A stretch of DNA of 64,000 nt from Erythrocercus mccallii. Its lineage: Eukaryota; Chordata; Aves; Passeriformes; Dicruridae. The notes under the pieces were generated by a model, which ran no database searches, was not told the DNA's origin, and worked only from the letters and a program-made list of their open reading frames with translations. Below, piece by piece: positions 1-13,449 of the stretch (the stretch's first letter is position 1; each line of letters starts with the position of its first letter). The translations under genes and the position numbers were made by a program. The stretch lies in the NCBI GenBank assembly GCA_013397435.1, contig VZRG01000004.1:1043415-1107414 (forward strand). The letters run 5' to 3'.

Positions 1-640
1 AATAACTTCAGACCATTTAATATTAAATTAAAAATAATACTTGAGTTAAACATATTAATTCTTGAAATTTTAAGAAAGTCCCACTACTCACAAGTAAGGT
101 TTCAATGACTGAACACCTGAAAAAATGTTTGCTTTTGCCAGCTGTAGCTTCTCCACAGGTGCAGAGAAGGTTTTTATTGCATTTGGATTTATTCAAAACA
201 CTCATTCAGGCTGAAAAACTGATCACATACTAAAATAACAGGAAAGCTTGTTTTTTACTTTCAATCTATGAATAAAAATTGGGTGATAGAGATTCGGATG
301 TATTAGTTTAAACTCTTAAAAAGTAGAATGTTGAGATAGCCTATGGGGAATTTAAAAAATGCAGACTATACTGCCATAGTTGATTTTAACACATTGTGAT
401 AGCAAAAATCAAAAGTTTCCAGAACATTCTAATTACCAAGAAACACTTTTACAGCAGTTTCCTGCAAGCATCCAAAAGCAATTTATAGGCTGCTCTTGCA
501 CCAAAGAGCATTCGTCTGGTTGGTAGGGAGTACCATATATTGTTCTATGAGCGTAAGACAATGCAAAAAAACCCTAGCAGTGAAAGATGCACATTATGCC
601 ATAATATCATCACAAAAAATATGCATAAGACACACCTACA
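1..640. other. AT-rich unique sequence, no gene seen
   Basis: No splice-flanked exon, repeat signature or RNA gene was recognised. The only open frame is a 60-codon minus-strand one at 23-205 with no recognisable protein family. The sequence resembles the general AT-rich background of the window. Confidence 0.6.
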
Positions 641-679
641 GCTCAGCAGATATTGCCTGAGTGGTTTGAGATGCCCAAC

Positions 680-960
680 AAAACCATCTGGAAGTCAAGG
701 CAGGTGTGTGCCTGCTTGGGGAGGCAGCTGGGGGCCCATCCCCAAGATGCGGGGAGCAGACCCTGCTGCAGGGTGCAGTGGGACTGTCCTGGGCACAGGG
801 GCAGCTCTGGCTGTCCATCCCATCCCATCCCACCCCGTGCCCCAGACTGGGATGGAGAACGGGCGCAGGGCTGCCTCAGGTCCCATGGCCGAGGCATAGC
901 TGTGGCTGCCATGGCCGCGCACCCCGATGCACGAGGGATCTGGAGGGCTCATTAGCCACT
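680..960. other. GC-rich block in AT-rich surroundings
   Basis: From 721 to 960 about 68% of bases are G or C by direct counting, against an AT-rich background on both sides. I count nine CpG dinucleotides in those 240 bases. That is denser than the flanks but roughly one third of the composition-based expectation, so it does not qualify as a classical CpG island. Five overlapping open frames of 65-100 codons on both strands arise here, which is typical of stop-poor GC-rich DNA and argues against any one of them being real. A short imperfect CCATC pentamer run sits at 814-835. It could be an old GC-rich repeat fragment, a gene-conversion hotspot or a weak promoter-like element. The sequence alone does not decide. 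Confidence 0.6.
814..835. repeat. Short CCATC-type pentamer repeat
   Basis: About four imperfect copies of a five-base unit lie inside the GC-rich block. It is a minor low-complexity tract, possibly length-polymorphic, with no coding or regulatory role visible. Confidence 0.6.
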
Positions 961-1857
961 CTCTGCTGAGTTCAAGCAAGTGCAGAAGTCTTTTTTCACT
1001 GTTTAACTCCCCCAGCAGGAGGACTGACTCAAAGAAAGGTTAGGGCATGACCACATCAGGGTTCCATAGTGAAAAGAAAGAAACTCTACCGAAAGCATGG
1101 ACAGGAGTATCACTTTGGTCCAATTTACTTCTTTGCAGTGAATGAGGCAACAGTCTCAACTTTGTTTGTCCAAGCATGAATGCGGGGAATATCAAACATA
1201 CCTGGGTGAGGGTTCAGCAACTGATTTCTAGGAATGGGAAAGAAATGTTGCCAAGGATACTCTTTATCTGCAATCGTAAAAAGCACCTCATTAATATTCT
1301 CCTATTTGGGGCATACGGTAAAAGTCTGGTTTATTTGGGAAAACTAGAGATAAAGATATAACAAAACAATAGTTGCTGATAACCTTTTTTTAAAAAAAAT
1401 ATTAATTATTTCAGTGAGAACAGGCTTCTGACATTTTGCAACAGCGTCAGCTGGAGAAGTACAGCCCCCTTACTCAGGAGCCTGGAGTTCTCACCCCATA
1501 GCCTGAAGAAGCTTAGGGAAAAACAGCAGGCTCAGCTGTAGCTAATCCTGTCCTTTTTCTTCCTGGCTTCTCTTCCTGAGACAGTAATGCTCTGTGCATG
1601 ATTTACCCATCTTCTCCAGGACTTCTGCAGGAGTGCCTGTGCACCACCTCCCCTTGCAAAACGTATCTACCTGCCTCACTGTGCATCAGGATTTCTGACA
1701 CCCTGTTTTCAGGTGATCTGGGTGTATCCTCCTACTCAGCTGCTTCTTCTCTCCCTCTGTGGTCGCATCTGTGGTTTGCTTGTCTTGTACTTTATACGCA
1801 TCAATATTTTTTTTCCGATGCTGTTCACGTCAGTCTCCAGAACTGAAAAACTATCTT
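961..1857. other. Unique non-coding sequence
   Basis: No gene or repeat was recognised. The longest open frame is an 82-codon plus-strand one at 1598-1846, without a recognisable domain or convincing splice context. A short A/T run lies near 1387-1402. Confidence 0.55.
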
Positions 1858-1935
1858 GCTTATCCTTATTTTCAAGTTAGGAAACTGAGGCTCAGGGCAG
1901 GAATGTGATTTCTTTAATGTAAACAAGGATTCTGG
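1858..1935 (-). repeat. MIR-like ancient SINE fragment
   Basis: The stretch around 1876-1900 reads GGAAACTGAGGCTCAGGGC and is preceded by a TTATCCTTATTTT-like segment. This order and spacing match the antisense of the conserved region of MIR SINEs, which reads as CCTCAGTTTCC followed by TGTAAAATGG on the element strand. MIR and relatives are old tRNA-derived SINEs present at low copy in all amniotes, and in birds only strongly diverged copies remain. The match fades after about 1920. The call is from memory of the consensus, not from an alignment. A chance match of this length is unlikely but not excluded. Confidence 0.5.
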
Positions 1936-2894
1936 TGCTTTAGTCAGTAACCTTTACTTCCTCCCTTGGCTCTCCACTTTTAATAAAATAAGCCTTTACT
2001 TTGACTTCAGTATCTTTCTTATTAATGAGAAACCTACTCTTAGGGGAAAGGTAGAATTAACTCGTAGTCTCACTGGTCAATGCTCATAAAAATGAAATCT
2101 TTTCATTCAGGTGGAATCTAACAACAGGTTTAAGCAACTAATAATCTGCTCTGTGACCACAGAAGGAAAAATAGTCAGCCAACCCACATTAGGGGGACAC
2201 CCTTGTATAATCGGGGGAAATCAAGCAAGATTTTCTTTGGTGGATCTTGCAGGAATATCTAATGTATAGCAGTCCCTTTCAGGTATGGTAACATGGGAAA
2301 TCAAAAATCTAAGTTAGCAATAGGCATCTGAGGAGGAGTATGAATCTTGTAGCCTTTAAAATAGAAGGGAAAAATCTTCTCTCTGATTTGCACTTGAATT
2401 TCTACTGGGTATTCTGTACATTTCCCCTAGCTAAGATGGACTGGATGCCCAAAGGAAATAAACTGAATGAGTCCACAGTAGGCTGTAAACAGGGAATAGC
2501 CTGGATCCATGCCAATTAAAAAAATGAAAACGTCCTCAACTTTGTAGCTCAGTGTCTAGGATTCAAATCCCTGTCTGAGTACACACTGGCAAAATACAGG
2601 CATCTTAGCAATGCTTCCCAGGTATACTTGCTGCCTGAAATATGAACTGAGGAGGAAACTCAAGCTGGCATATTAGCAAAAGCAGAAGACACCAGTTTCT
2701 TCCAAGCACAGCTCAGGGAACAGTTATGCACAAAAATCTCTCTGATACATAATCCAGTGCAGGCCAATGGTACAAAAGCCATCCCATCCCATGCTGTCTG
2801 GACATAAAGGGCTTGTCAAAATGAATATGAAATGATTACCATGTGTCTGTATATATAGGAAAAAAAAGCATAGCACAGCAGTGACTGCACAGCA
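1936..2894. other. Unique non-coding sequence
   Basis: No open frame of 60 codons occurs here. A TAGCTCAGTG-like A box and a GGATTCAAATCC-like B box occur at 2545-2570, but far too close together for a tRNA gene. Nothing else was recognised. Confidence 0.5.
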
Positions 2895-2955
2895 CTTTCT
2901 ATATTTCTACTGTGTACCAGGCAAAGATTTTTCAGTTCATACATCATTCACAACT
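2895..2955 (-). repeat. Possible MIR/L2-type remnant
   Basis: CTACTGTGTACCAGGCA at about 2908-2924, followed by TTCA..CATCATTCACAAC, resembles the antisense 3' portion of MIR/L2 relatives, whose familiar string is CTACTATGTGCCAGGCA followed by a TCATTTAATCCTCACAAC-like segment. Only about 60 bases align by eye and divergence is high, so this is a tentative call. Confidence 0.3.
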
Positions 2956-5900
2956 GACTACAGGGATTCCACAAAGCCAGTACATATCCTTTACACAAAG
3001 AAAAGGGGTGGAAAAGAATAGATTTAGAAAAGAAAAGATTCTGAAAATATATCTGCTGGATGAGTAGTCAGTACCAGGGGCTCTAACAATACACAAAACT
3101 TAGCAAGAAGCAAAATAAATAAGTAAATAGCGAGATCACCCCTACCCTGTCCAAGTCACTGAGAAGCACAGTTACCTCTGATATCATGATCTATCTTCCC
3201 AGAGTAGAGAGAGCAAGCCAAAGTGTTTTCTTCCTCTTTCCCCATCAAGTATTTGCACCATTTGGCATACCACAGGAGAGGGAAAGGAAGAGAAAACTAC
3301 ATATAAGAAACTGTGTGAGGGAAATCAACTCCCCCAGCTCCAGCAGTTTATGAGGCAGATGTCTCAGATGAGATGGGTCTTTTATAGGATTTAGTGGGAG
3401 AGATGCCCCTCCAAGGGTCTTATCACTCTTCTCTGTGCAGAAGTGTACACAGATGGACAGTGGATAAGCACAATCACACTTGCTCTTTAGACAGGATACC
3501 CACCTTCTTGACCAGGGATTGATCCCAAAACGTCTCTTGCTGAAAAAATTCTCACCTTTTCTGCAGAAGAGTATCTGTATGGGGGCAGACAGGGACATCT
3601 ACAATGTTCTTATTCACCAGTGGTTATATACAGACAATGAAACAAAACGAGAGGGTCCTTTGTTGTAAAAGCAATTCAGAAGGCAAATTTGCAGCTAGAA
3701 AGTTTGAATTCAGTGGCAAGAAAGAGCAGATTAATATAGATCTGGATAATAATTTCTGGTTAAACCCTTTTTGGGGGGATTAAAAACAACAAAATGAAGG
3801 AATTCTTTGGTACAAACAACCATGCCATGAAGAGAAGATGCACCAAAAACGAACCTACCTTTTTACCCTCAGTTCCCCCCAAATTTTGTTAAGAAATTAC
3901 AATAATACCTAATGTCATTAAGGGCTACAGCTATTGCCTGATGTTGTGTTCCTTGAGGCACCATCTTAAATCCACTATTTAAGTAAAATATGCTGAAGAG
4001 AAAATTTTGAAGGGCTTCATATAGCATTTATATCACCATGGGTCCTCTGCCATAAGCAGTGGTTAAAAAGTAGTTTATAGATACTATATTACACACAAGG
4101 CAGTACTGCAGCATAGTGCCAAGCCCAGACCTAATCTAAGAATGTGTTTTAACTCTGAAATGAATACTGTAATGCAGACTGCCTGCTAGTTCAGTTTCAA
4201 CCATATTTTATCTCCCAGGGTTCTGAGCTGATTGTAGCAGAAAAAGGTGCCAAGACAGTCTCTGATATTAAAATATATGGGTTACATATGCACCAAGTTT
4301 TATACGCAGTTTAGACTTAAATATCAACAGCATAAGGCAAGCTGGGATGTAAACTGTTTTCAGATGTGTCTATGGGCTTGAGTGGAAAAGAAAATATTAA
4401 TGGTATTCAAACTGATGGCAGTCAGGATCCAGAAGGTGAGCTACAAAGTTCTGAAGGGGAGCTGCTGTGTTTCTCAAAAGCTATAACCTTGACATTGAGG
4501 TTTAGCTCTATTTCTCCCTTGCACAGCAACGTGTTGCATTATGGCTGTCTAAATATTCCTGGAAGTGTTTCAGAGATTTTGTGACCCAGATGTGGATTAT
4601 GTGTAACACTAACTATGTACATGCTGGAGATGATTACATTGGGAGCTTTCAGATTCCATTCTGCACGTGTAGCACTGAAAAGAAACTTGACTTGTACTTA
4701 TGAAATTCTTTTTGACCATAAGAAAAACAGAAGGAAAACCCCTTTGGAGACTTCCATAATGGGAAACAGGAAACAGGACTGTCGAGTGGAAAGTTTGCAG
4801 CACAGGAAAAACAATGGACTATATAAACATAAATGCCATTATCAGATACTCTGCAACGGCCTTGCAATAGGTCTAAAGTTGAAAATATGCAGTGGTTTGT
4901 GTTTTCATTCAGATCTAAAGATTTCTTTATGGGTTATTCTGGTTCCTGTTGAGCTCAAGTGGTATTTTGATACTGACAAATGGGCATAGGTTAAAATATA
5001 TGGATAATGGTTTAAAAAAGACACTATGAGTTTTCAGCATCTTGACTCATTTTTTCTCCTTGTTTTTCATAACTTCACAAGCGAAGAGAAAAGTGAAATT
5101 GAAGCAATTATTGCAAAGATTTTTCTGGTAGCAACTCCATGTGTTACAATAATAGCACCTAAATATCAAAACCAGGATCCTGGTATTTCAAAGGTCTATC
5201 CATGACTTTAATTTCTCTACAGGTTTGATAAAGGCCTGTTTTTTCATGAGCATTGGAGACTTTATTGTAGGGACTGTACTGCATCTTCTTGCTTAGGCCT
5301 CAGCCAAGGACCCTCTTCCAAGGCTTCCCACAAAAGAAGAAAACACAGAGTATGCCACAGTCTGGCTGCCTGGTGCTTGACGACCACAGAGGAAGAACTT
5401 GATTATTTATTTGGAATATTTCTACAGTACACCAGAGGTCAGTGATGGTAGATATTGTGGAAGCAGATCCTATTTGAAAGAATTTAAAACCGGTCAGCAA
5501 TTTCTAGGGAGCAGAGCTTCTTTGGCTCTCAGGGAAATACAAAGCAATCTCCAGACAACTTATACTACATTCCATTTATACTTTATAGTCTGTGTTACAA
5601 CAAAATTCTCTAGAACAGAAAGGAACCCAGCCAGAAGCTGCCCTGTTTTAAACTTAAGGTTCAGAGAATTTTATAGATTAATTTTACCAGCTGTCATCCT
5701 ACTGAGGCAGCTTTCTAGCTACTTTGCACTGATGATAAAGAAGGCTCTAAGACACAGAAGTTTTATCCTTGTTCCACAGGTTTTGTGGTACTGCAAATGG
5801 GAAAGGAAAGGCCTCTGATTAAATATAAATGTTGATATTGATGTGGTCACCGGTGTCATTAACAACAATGGAACTAATACATGCATAATTTCAAAGCTCT

Positions 5901-6900
5901 AAAAACATTCCTTATAAAATGGCCGTTTCTCTGCACTGCTTGTAAATTGAGACTGTCTTGGACAAATGCTGAAAACATCAGATTTAAGTCAGATAAATTC
6001 CACCACTCACTTTCACTTGCCAAGTACATACAAAACCACAAGAGAGTCACTTCCATGGTTTCATGATTTTACCTGAAAAATGTGACATTCAGCTGAGCCT
6101 TCTCTGTAACACTGGCTGTTTTCTACAGAGACAGTGGGGCTCAAGATAGAGCAGGACAGGACAAGCTCTCTCATGCAGCACCTGCTGCAACTGCAGAAGG
6201 TATTTGAGAAAGAATATATCCTTCTCCAAGTGGGATAGTCACAGCCTGGGCTTTCCCTGCCTTCAGTAACAGAGTAAAGCAGAGTCTTGCATGCTACTTC
6301 CTCTCAGATTCTGTATGACTGCCACAGTGAGAACCGGATATTGCTGATGGAGTCTCTAAACTGACTGAGACCTAGTGAGAGAGATTGTGTTATTGATTAG
6401 ACTTACTGGATGTATAACTTATCTTTTATCTTTAGAGATACTTCACAGCTCTTTTGTTATTCCTGTGTTTGAAATCATATAGTTGGTATACATCAATATC
6501 TTCTACTTTGCTACAGCAAACACCAAAGATTTTTAAAAAGTCACTTTTGCCTCAAGAATCAGAAATTAAATATTTTTATGTCCTTTAGAAAATTGTCTTT
6601 TTCATCTCAATCAACTTCACTGGCAACATTTGAATCTGATAATCAGATTACAACCATGTTGAAAGATACACCCTCAAGTGAATGAGTAATGTAATTTCTG
6701 TGTAGCACAAAAGGTATTTTCCCAAAGTGGTACCAACCACTCTGGATGAACTCCACTATCTTTAAATAACATGATTCAATCAAAGCCAGTTGGTTTAATA
6801 AGAATGAGAGTGAATTAGCTAAGCAGAATCAAAAAATAATTGTTTATCATACAAATATTAAGTTTGCCCTTTCACCCTACCCTTACTCACAGGGTGTTCC
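2956..6900. other. Unique non-coding sequence, no gene seen
   Basis: The open frames present are 117 codons on the minus strand (3245-3598) and 124 and 139 codons on the plus strand (4615-4989, 5399-5818). They show no recognisable motif, signal peptide or family resemblance. I treat them as chance frames. No repeat family was identified. Confidence 0.5.
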
Positions 6901-7080
6901 ATCCATGCCTGGGAACTGGCCTCCAGCATCCCTTGGGTACCCTCTGCCTTGGTGGCCCCCCCCCAGAAGGGAGGTCTCAGCTGAAGGAGGTTCTGTTTTC
7001 CCTGGCTCAGCTAGGAGGGTTTCCACTCCCTGTGCCTGGGAAAAGATCTTTTATCTGTGATGCTCAATCACACTGAGGCT
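6901..7080. other. Locally GC-richer patch with a C9 run
   Basis: This patch is richer in G and C than its neighbours and contains nine consecutive C residues at 6956-6964. A 78-codon plus frame crosses it but has no recognisable features. Such homopolymers are prone to length error in sequencing. Confidence 0.5.
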
Positions 7081-9476
7081 CAGGGCTGATCAAAAATCCT
7101 CTTCCCAGCTTCTATATTCAGTATCTTTTTCAGAGTCTGTGCATATGAGGAATTGATTGGTTATGTGAAGAGAGCATAGATGGGGCATCTGCCCTTTTTG
7201 TCACCCCTTACTCCACACTGTTCTGGATGGTTCTCCCAAAAAAGTGGTTTAAAAATGATGATTATGCTGTGCATAATCACACAGACAAGGGTTTCAAATT
7301 TTCAGCGTATTCTCTGCATTTTCTAGTTCTGCAGTTCCGTGGAGGTTTTCCTAAATGTGCTGTGGCTGAGGGAAGTACAAAAATTAAGTGCCTCTCTTCA
7401 GGGTATAAGGTGTAAAATTAAAGCCATCAGAAAGAGGAAACCATGCTTATAACAACCAAAAGCTCAACTTCTGTCAGCTCAGCACAGAGCTCTCACCACC
7501 ATTGTCTGCCCTTGGAATTAGATTCCAGTTGCCGTTTTCTGAACTACCTCATTGACTACAGCTTAAATTTTCCTTATGTAAGATTTGAAAAGCCTGGCTA
7601 TACTTTCTGTTCACCCCAACCACATAATTTTCAATTATTCCTTTATTCTGGAATTAATGACAGAGCATACTTTGTGGTCCTGTTGTACAGATCCTAGGAA
7701 CAAATTACTTCAGACTGCTCTAGTCATTGAGGAGAGATAGGACCTTCACAGCATAATTCATTTTTCTGTCTTAAACAGCTGTTTTAGGATAGAAGAAATC
7801 ACCCTCTGGATGTGTCTGTCTCTCCTCATTGATAATTAAGGGACCCTAATGACTGGCGGAGAATAACCACCTAACTTCAGAGGTATAAGATGAAGGCCAA
7901 TGGATCTCATCATAAATAGGAAAGCGAACATTTCACTTGGGCTGCATTCCCTAACAGGAAGGGGACTCCAGACAAATGTTAGCATTCACAAACTGTGTCT
8001 TCAAAGAAAAGCTGATTTTCTTTAAGGACTGAATAAAAATGTTATTGAAATGCTACTTCGTTAATACCTTAGAAGTAGAAAGTAATATCCTAGGGAGAAC
8101 GTTAAATACAAGCTGGTGGCTGCAAGCAGGAGGAACCCCAAGGTGTATCTCTTGACTCTTAAGAGGCTCCTTTAATTTGCATGATAGGATTATGTTAGAA
8201 ATAAGTATGATAATATTTTGGAACTCTTTATGAAATCAACAGCAGAATAAAAATCAAAGTAATCAATCCTTTCATTTCTGAACATAAATTATTAGGCATA
8301 TAAAGCCATCTGGCATCCTCCACCCAGTTGGAACCCAGGATAAGATTGCATTCCTTTCCTGGAAGTGGCTGGATCATGAATGCAATTTGGTACACTGTGA
8401 GAGATGTGGTGAGAAAACCTAAAATGGAGCTTCTGGTCAGTAGCATAACTGCTGCTTCTTTATGCTGAAGTAAAAGTCCAAAGTGTGGTAAGAAGTCTTA
8501 TGAAATTTCTTCCAAAAATGGGCTTGTTAGCCACAGAAGAATGATGCCTCCCAGAAAACTTACTTTGTTCCCTCTGCCCATTTGGTCAGAAAAAACAACT
8601 TGTTCCACAAGCAATTTATAAAATAAACACTGAAAACTTATGAGAAAGTTTTCAAGAAAATTAAAATGAGGACAAATAAACTCAGAAAAAGCATCTTTTA
8701 CCTCTGTAGGCAAGATGCTTTTATATTTTAAATTGTGAACCTCTCACAGTGAAAAACAAATGACAGAATAATGTTTGTAATGTGTTGTACAGATTTGACT
8801 TCTAGCATCATTGCCTGATTTTTAATTTGTCCACTTTTAAACTAACCGTTATTGCAAGTATGCCACTACAGCTCATTTTCCTTATCCAATGGGAGGGCAG
8901 GCAAAGTTGAGGGAAGTGGTGATTCTTCCAAAAAGAGACCATTTGGTGATGCTGCAAGTGAGCTCATTTTTAGTGTTCAGTGTTGCTTAGACATACAACT
9001 TTTACCTGTTCTGGGACAGGAAAGGTTGTGTATGTATGCAGGAAGAGGTGACTTAGGGACAACAAATGTTGCAGAATAATTCATGTTAGGAAAACACAGG
9101 AGAAGAAAAATACCGGAAAAGCTCACTAATTTAAAGTCACATTTTTTTTTTTAAAGAAAATTTGTAATGAGTAATATTTTACAGTGATTAGTTTAGTCTT
9201 TCTTTATAACATGAGATAAAAAGCTTTTCAGTGCTGAGTTTTCCACCCCTCATCCCTGAATATTTCCTTCATCCCTGCATATCTGGAGTGACTGGAGTCC
9301 CTGTTGTCTTGAAAGATCACTTTACATTTAGCAGTATTTTACATGCTGTCCTCATCAACGGAAGCCCTAATAAAGCCTTCAGCTCCTCACACAGGCAGAT
9401 ATGTGCTTTAGACTCATTGTTATGCAAAGGGTCAGGACTGTTACTTTTAGGTTATTACTGTCTTGAATTACTTTTA
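7081..9476. other. Unique AT-rich non-coding sequence
   Basis: Only frames of 62-85 codons occur, on both strands, none recognisable. No repeat or RNA gene was identified. Confidence 0.5.
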
Positions 9477-9516
9477 GATTATTATTAAATTTAGATTATT
9501 ATTATTATTTAGATTA
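9477..9516. repeat. ATT-type trinucleotide repeat
   Basis: Interrupted ATT/TTA units form a short microsatellite, the purest part being about 9495-9510. There is no coding context. Confidence 0.75.
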
Positions 9517-12500
9517 TCTTGAAGCAATGCATAAGGCAAACTGCACTGCAAATGGATGCATGTATTTAGCATCTACCTTATTTATTAAACATAAATTAGA
9601 AGTTCAGCTTGCACAGACTGAGCTAAGCATTTGAAATATCATCAAGGAAATGCAGAAGTTACATACATAAATAAAGTCTATTGAATTGTCCACAACATAA
9701 TTGGCACTGCCACTACCTCTGGTCTTCTTCAGTATATCCAATTGCTTGTAACTGCACATCTTTGCTGGTACTGGTTTTTTTTCCCATGGAAGAACCATAT
9801 TTCCTCCACCCCCAATCAACAGTGACTATTTAAAACAATAAGAAATACTTCTGTGTTTTTTGGCTGGAGTCACTATTGCCCCACTGGGAGGCATCAGGGC
9901 CATGGCTGTGCCCAGGGAAGATCTCTGCCACAGAGCTTCTCTCTGCAAACTGACCCCAAGGAGGATGTTCTTCTATCAAAGTGCAAAGAGTTGAAGCAAC
10001 AGGTGTAGTATCAAAGATAACAAGCCTTTACCACCTTCATCTCTGAGAAAAGAAGCAGCATAATGAAGATAAATAGGAATTTTACAGACAGGTAATCACA
10101 TGATAACAGATCCTTGTTATTTAATACCACCAAAGGTATTTCAAATAGTGTTAGGACTTGTCTGTGCCCACCAGGATCAAGTTCTGCTAATCAGTGATCT
10201 GTAAATGTGCATGGTTCATTAGGGCCCTGAGAACAGCTGTCCCTGTCCGCTCAGGATCAGATTACAGGATATCATTAACTTGGATTCTATATCCGCTTCA
10301 AGGCTTTTGTTACAACTAACTCATAATTCTTTTTCTTCTTTTTTTTAATTGTCCTGGAAACCAGGAGCTCTAAAGACTAAGGTTTCTGTTTTACCTGCTT
10401 CTGTTCAGTATCATCTTAACATACATTCAAAAGAAAGCTGTAAATATAATGTTCATTGTAACTAGTGCAGTAAAATACAGAATAGTTTCACGTCTCTTAC
10501 ATATGTCTGTGCTCAAGCTTTATAGTTGAATTGTTTTAGAGGAACTACTTTAATCTAATCTCCTACTGCCTGTAAAATAAGTAAAAATACACATATAAAA
10601 ACCCCCACACTGTATATTTCAGGATAAGCTTTTCAGTTTACTTTGGTAAGTTTTATCTGATGAAATAATACTTTGGTTTGCTATTACTGCATGACTTAAG
10701 TATAGTTCCGGAAACATAAGGCTGAACAGCTCCTTCCCATCAACTGTACTCTAATTATGGTATGGGCTGCTTGATTTTAAATGCTTCCTACTACAGTAAG
10801 AAGTTTATAGGGCATATGTAGAAAAAAGAGGTGGTGTTATTTTACTTTTTTTGTGGCAATTTGCTTCTTTTTACTTTTTCTTCTTTCTTAATTCAAGATG
10901 CGATTCAATAATTCAAAGAAAAAGATGGATTCACAATTGATGTCATTGGGAGCAGGAATAAAAATCAAGCAACAAATTAATCTCTGAATTTTATCCAATT
11001 ATCATGCCTATTATTCTCCCAGGGCATCTTAACAATTCCAAACTGGATTCATGAAACATTTAGGCAAATAACAATATCCAAATTCAGTAGTCATTATGAA
11101 TAATTACACTAGCAAAAAGGCAGAAAAGAATGCTCTAACAGAGCCCTTTCTGTCTACAGCAAATGTGAGTTTATAATATCTTGTTTTACTCATGTCAGTC
11201 AGTAAGCAATTACTGATTAATATATTTGTTACTAGACACTAGGCCTGGTTGTTCACTGCTGTTCTTATAAGCAGACTTCTTGCATTTATTATTCAAAATC
11301 TACTTATTTCTGCACATGGAACAGGATTAGGTTCCTAATATAGCTGGAATTCGTAGAACAGCTTACAAAATAGTGATTAATTAATTAAGATTAATTAGTA
11401 AAATATTGATGCAAACTGCAAATATCTGGATATAGTATGATGTTTAAGCTAGGGCTCTAGGGTAAAAAGTGTTTTTAAAAGAAACTCTGTGGATTTTGTG
11501 GCCAAAAATCCATCTCTTGTAACAAGCCCTACTAAAAATCCAGTTCTAGTGTACACCCAATATTTGGGTAGCATTCTAAATGGAGTGGCTCTGAAGTGAG
11601 GCTGTCAATCCATACCTAGAGAACAAAGCAAACTGATCAGTTCCCTCCAGGAGAAATTTGTAAAACATCTGCAAGAGGGGTAGGACTGGTCCCCTCATCA
11701 TTAAATTAACACTCTTCCTCTGAGTCCCTCGACATACTCTAATGGAGTGATGCTTTACAATTAAAAAAGTCCCAAATTTATAAAACCATTTACATAGCAA
11801 CAAAGGCTGCCTGAAACAAAATGGTACATCCATGGAGCTTTGAGGTCTCATTTATGGGGCCCAGTTCTGTTTCTGGGTCTTGATTGTCTCTTGTTTTTTC
11901 TGAAAAAGCTTTTCCATAGGGATGACTTTAGATTATGATAGTAGGACATTGGAGCCTGAAAATTTTGGCCATACCATTCAGCTTTCTGTAGCCTGAGTCC
12001 AAAAATGTTAATGCTCCTGCTCTGGCATGGATGTTTAATAATATAAGCGAGCTGAATTAAACACAGTTGTGTATGCTATGCCCTTAAACCTCTGGCTGTG
12101 AAAATGTGTTCATTTTTGCTCTGTATAAATGATGTGCTATATATATTTTCTTAGCAAAAGACAGGCAAAATAATACTCAGATTTTAAACAATTTCAGACA
12201 ATCTTTGCTTAAAAGAAAAGTGCATTTGTCTTTAAAAAGGGAAGGTGCTGAGGACTGCCTTTGACAGAAACTGCTTAACAGGAACTCTCAGATGCTGACA
12301 CACTGACCCATAGTGCTTGGCTGCAGGTACTAAAAGCCCCATTTGAATGTTCCCTTCTAAGCATTCACGCTTGCAAGCAGCTGAAATGCCCCTCCGGGGC
12401 TGCCAGCACAATCTGGCAGGACACCAAACCATCCCCAAAACAACCAAGAGCCCACACGCTCTCTGAGGGTGGTCCTGGGCTGGCAGGCTGCACAGTCCAG

Positions 12501-13449
12501 GGATAATAGGATGGGGAACCCCACTCATTCTGGGACACTGGCCACTAGAAAAAAAAGGCCAGGTGGGATCATTCTGGTCAGTTGCTGGATCTTGCAGATT
12601 GGTCAGTTCCCTGATGCTATTTTAACAGGAAATCTTCTTTGGCAAAATTTTCTTTCTGGTGTTCACAGTTTGCCAGCACATGATGGCAATTTAGACTGAG
12701 CAAAAAAAAATTAAGCTGAAACCAGTTTATCACTGGAGTATTATATTAAAGCAAAACAAACAAAAAATCATTGATAGGCAAATTGGTTTAGTTACAATGG
12801 CCTGCAGATACTGGGATGGCTTTCTCCCAGCTGCAAAAGTTGCCACAATGGGAAGCGGATTTGTGGGTCATGTTCTATACAAACAAATTTCCATTCTGGA
12901 TGGAATAGCTCAGCGCAGAGCACAGACAACACAAAGGGCCAGAAGGGCAGCCTGGGCAGTGGTTTAGGAACTTCTGAGCTGTGTGAAGGCACTTGCAAGC
13001 TGAGTGAGTCAACCCACATCTCTATTTATCAGCATGACTGCAGAAAACTCATCTCTGTCTTTCTAGAGGTTATCTCCCTATAGTCAAAAGCTGTAAAGGT
13101 TGTACATGACATTTGCATGCCAGCCTTTAGAGTGAAAGGTCCCAATACTATTACAGCCATAGCACTGAATTTCTTGGCTAAGCTGTGTCTTGGCTATAAA
13201 ATTGGGTAAGATATAAAAAGTAAGATCCGTGACTCCTTTATTTATTCACGAATCATTGCTTAGCACTAACAGTGTTATTAATGAAAAAGTATAATATCAA
13301 GCCATCTGGTAAGAAAAGGTATGATTCAAAGGATTAATAAACTACAAATTATTCCTCTGAAACAAAATACAACACATGAGGTACTGATGGTTTTTCACAA
13401 AAGATTCATTATTTAGCCCTGTTCAATGGCTGCTATTGAAATTCTGGCA
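9517..13449. other. Unique non-coding sequence
   Basis: The longest open frame is 98 codons on the minus strand (12232-12528), with nothing recognisable. A cluster of TAATTA-like homeodomain core motifs lies at 11373-11400, which AT-rich DNA produces easily. No repeats were recognised. Confidence 0.5.

Noticed and set aside
636..979. Cluster of overlapping open frames on both strands
   Set aside because: Explained by the 68% GC content, which removes stop codons in all frames.
2545..2570. tRNA-like A box and B box motifs (TAGCTCAGTG and GGATTCAAATCC)
   Set aside because: The two boxes are only about four bases apart, whereas a tRNA needs roughly 30 or more, and no cloverleaf or acceptor stem forms. 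At most a tRNA-derived SINE remnant.
5399..5818. 139-codon plus-strand open frame
   Set aside because: No domain or homology recognised. Treated as a chance frame.
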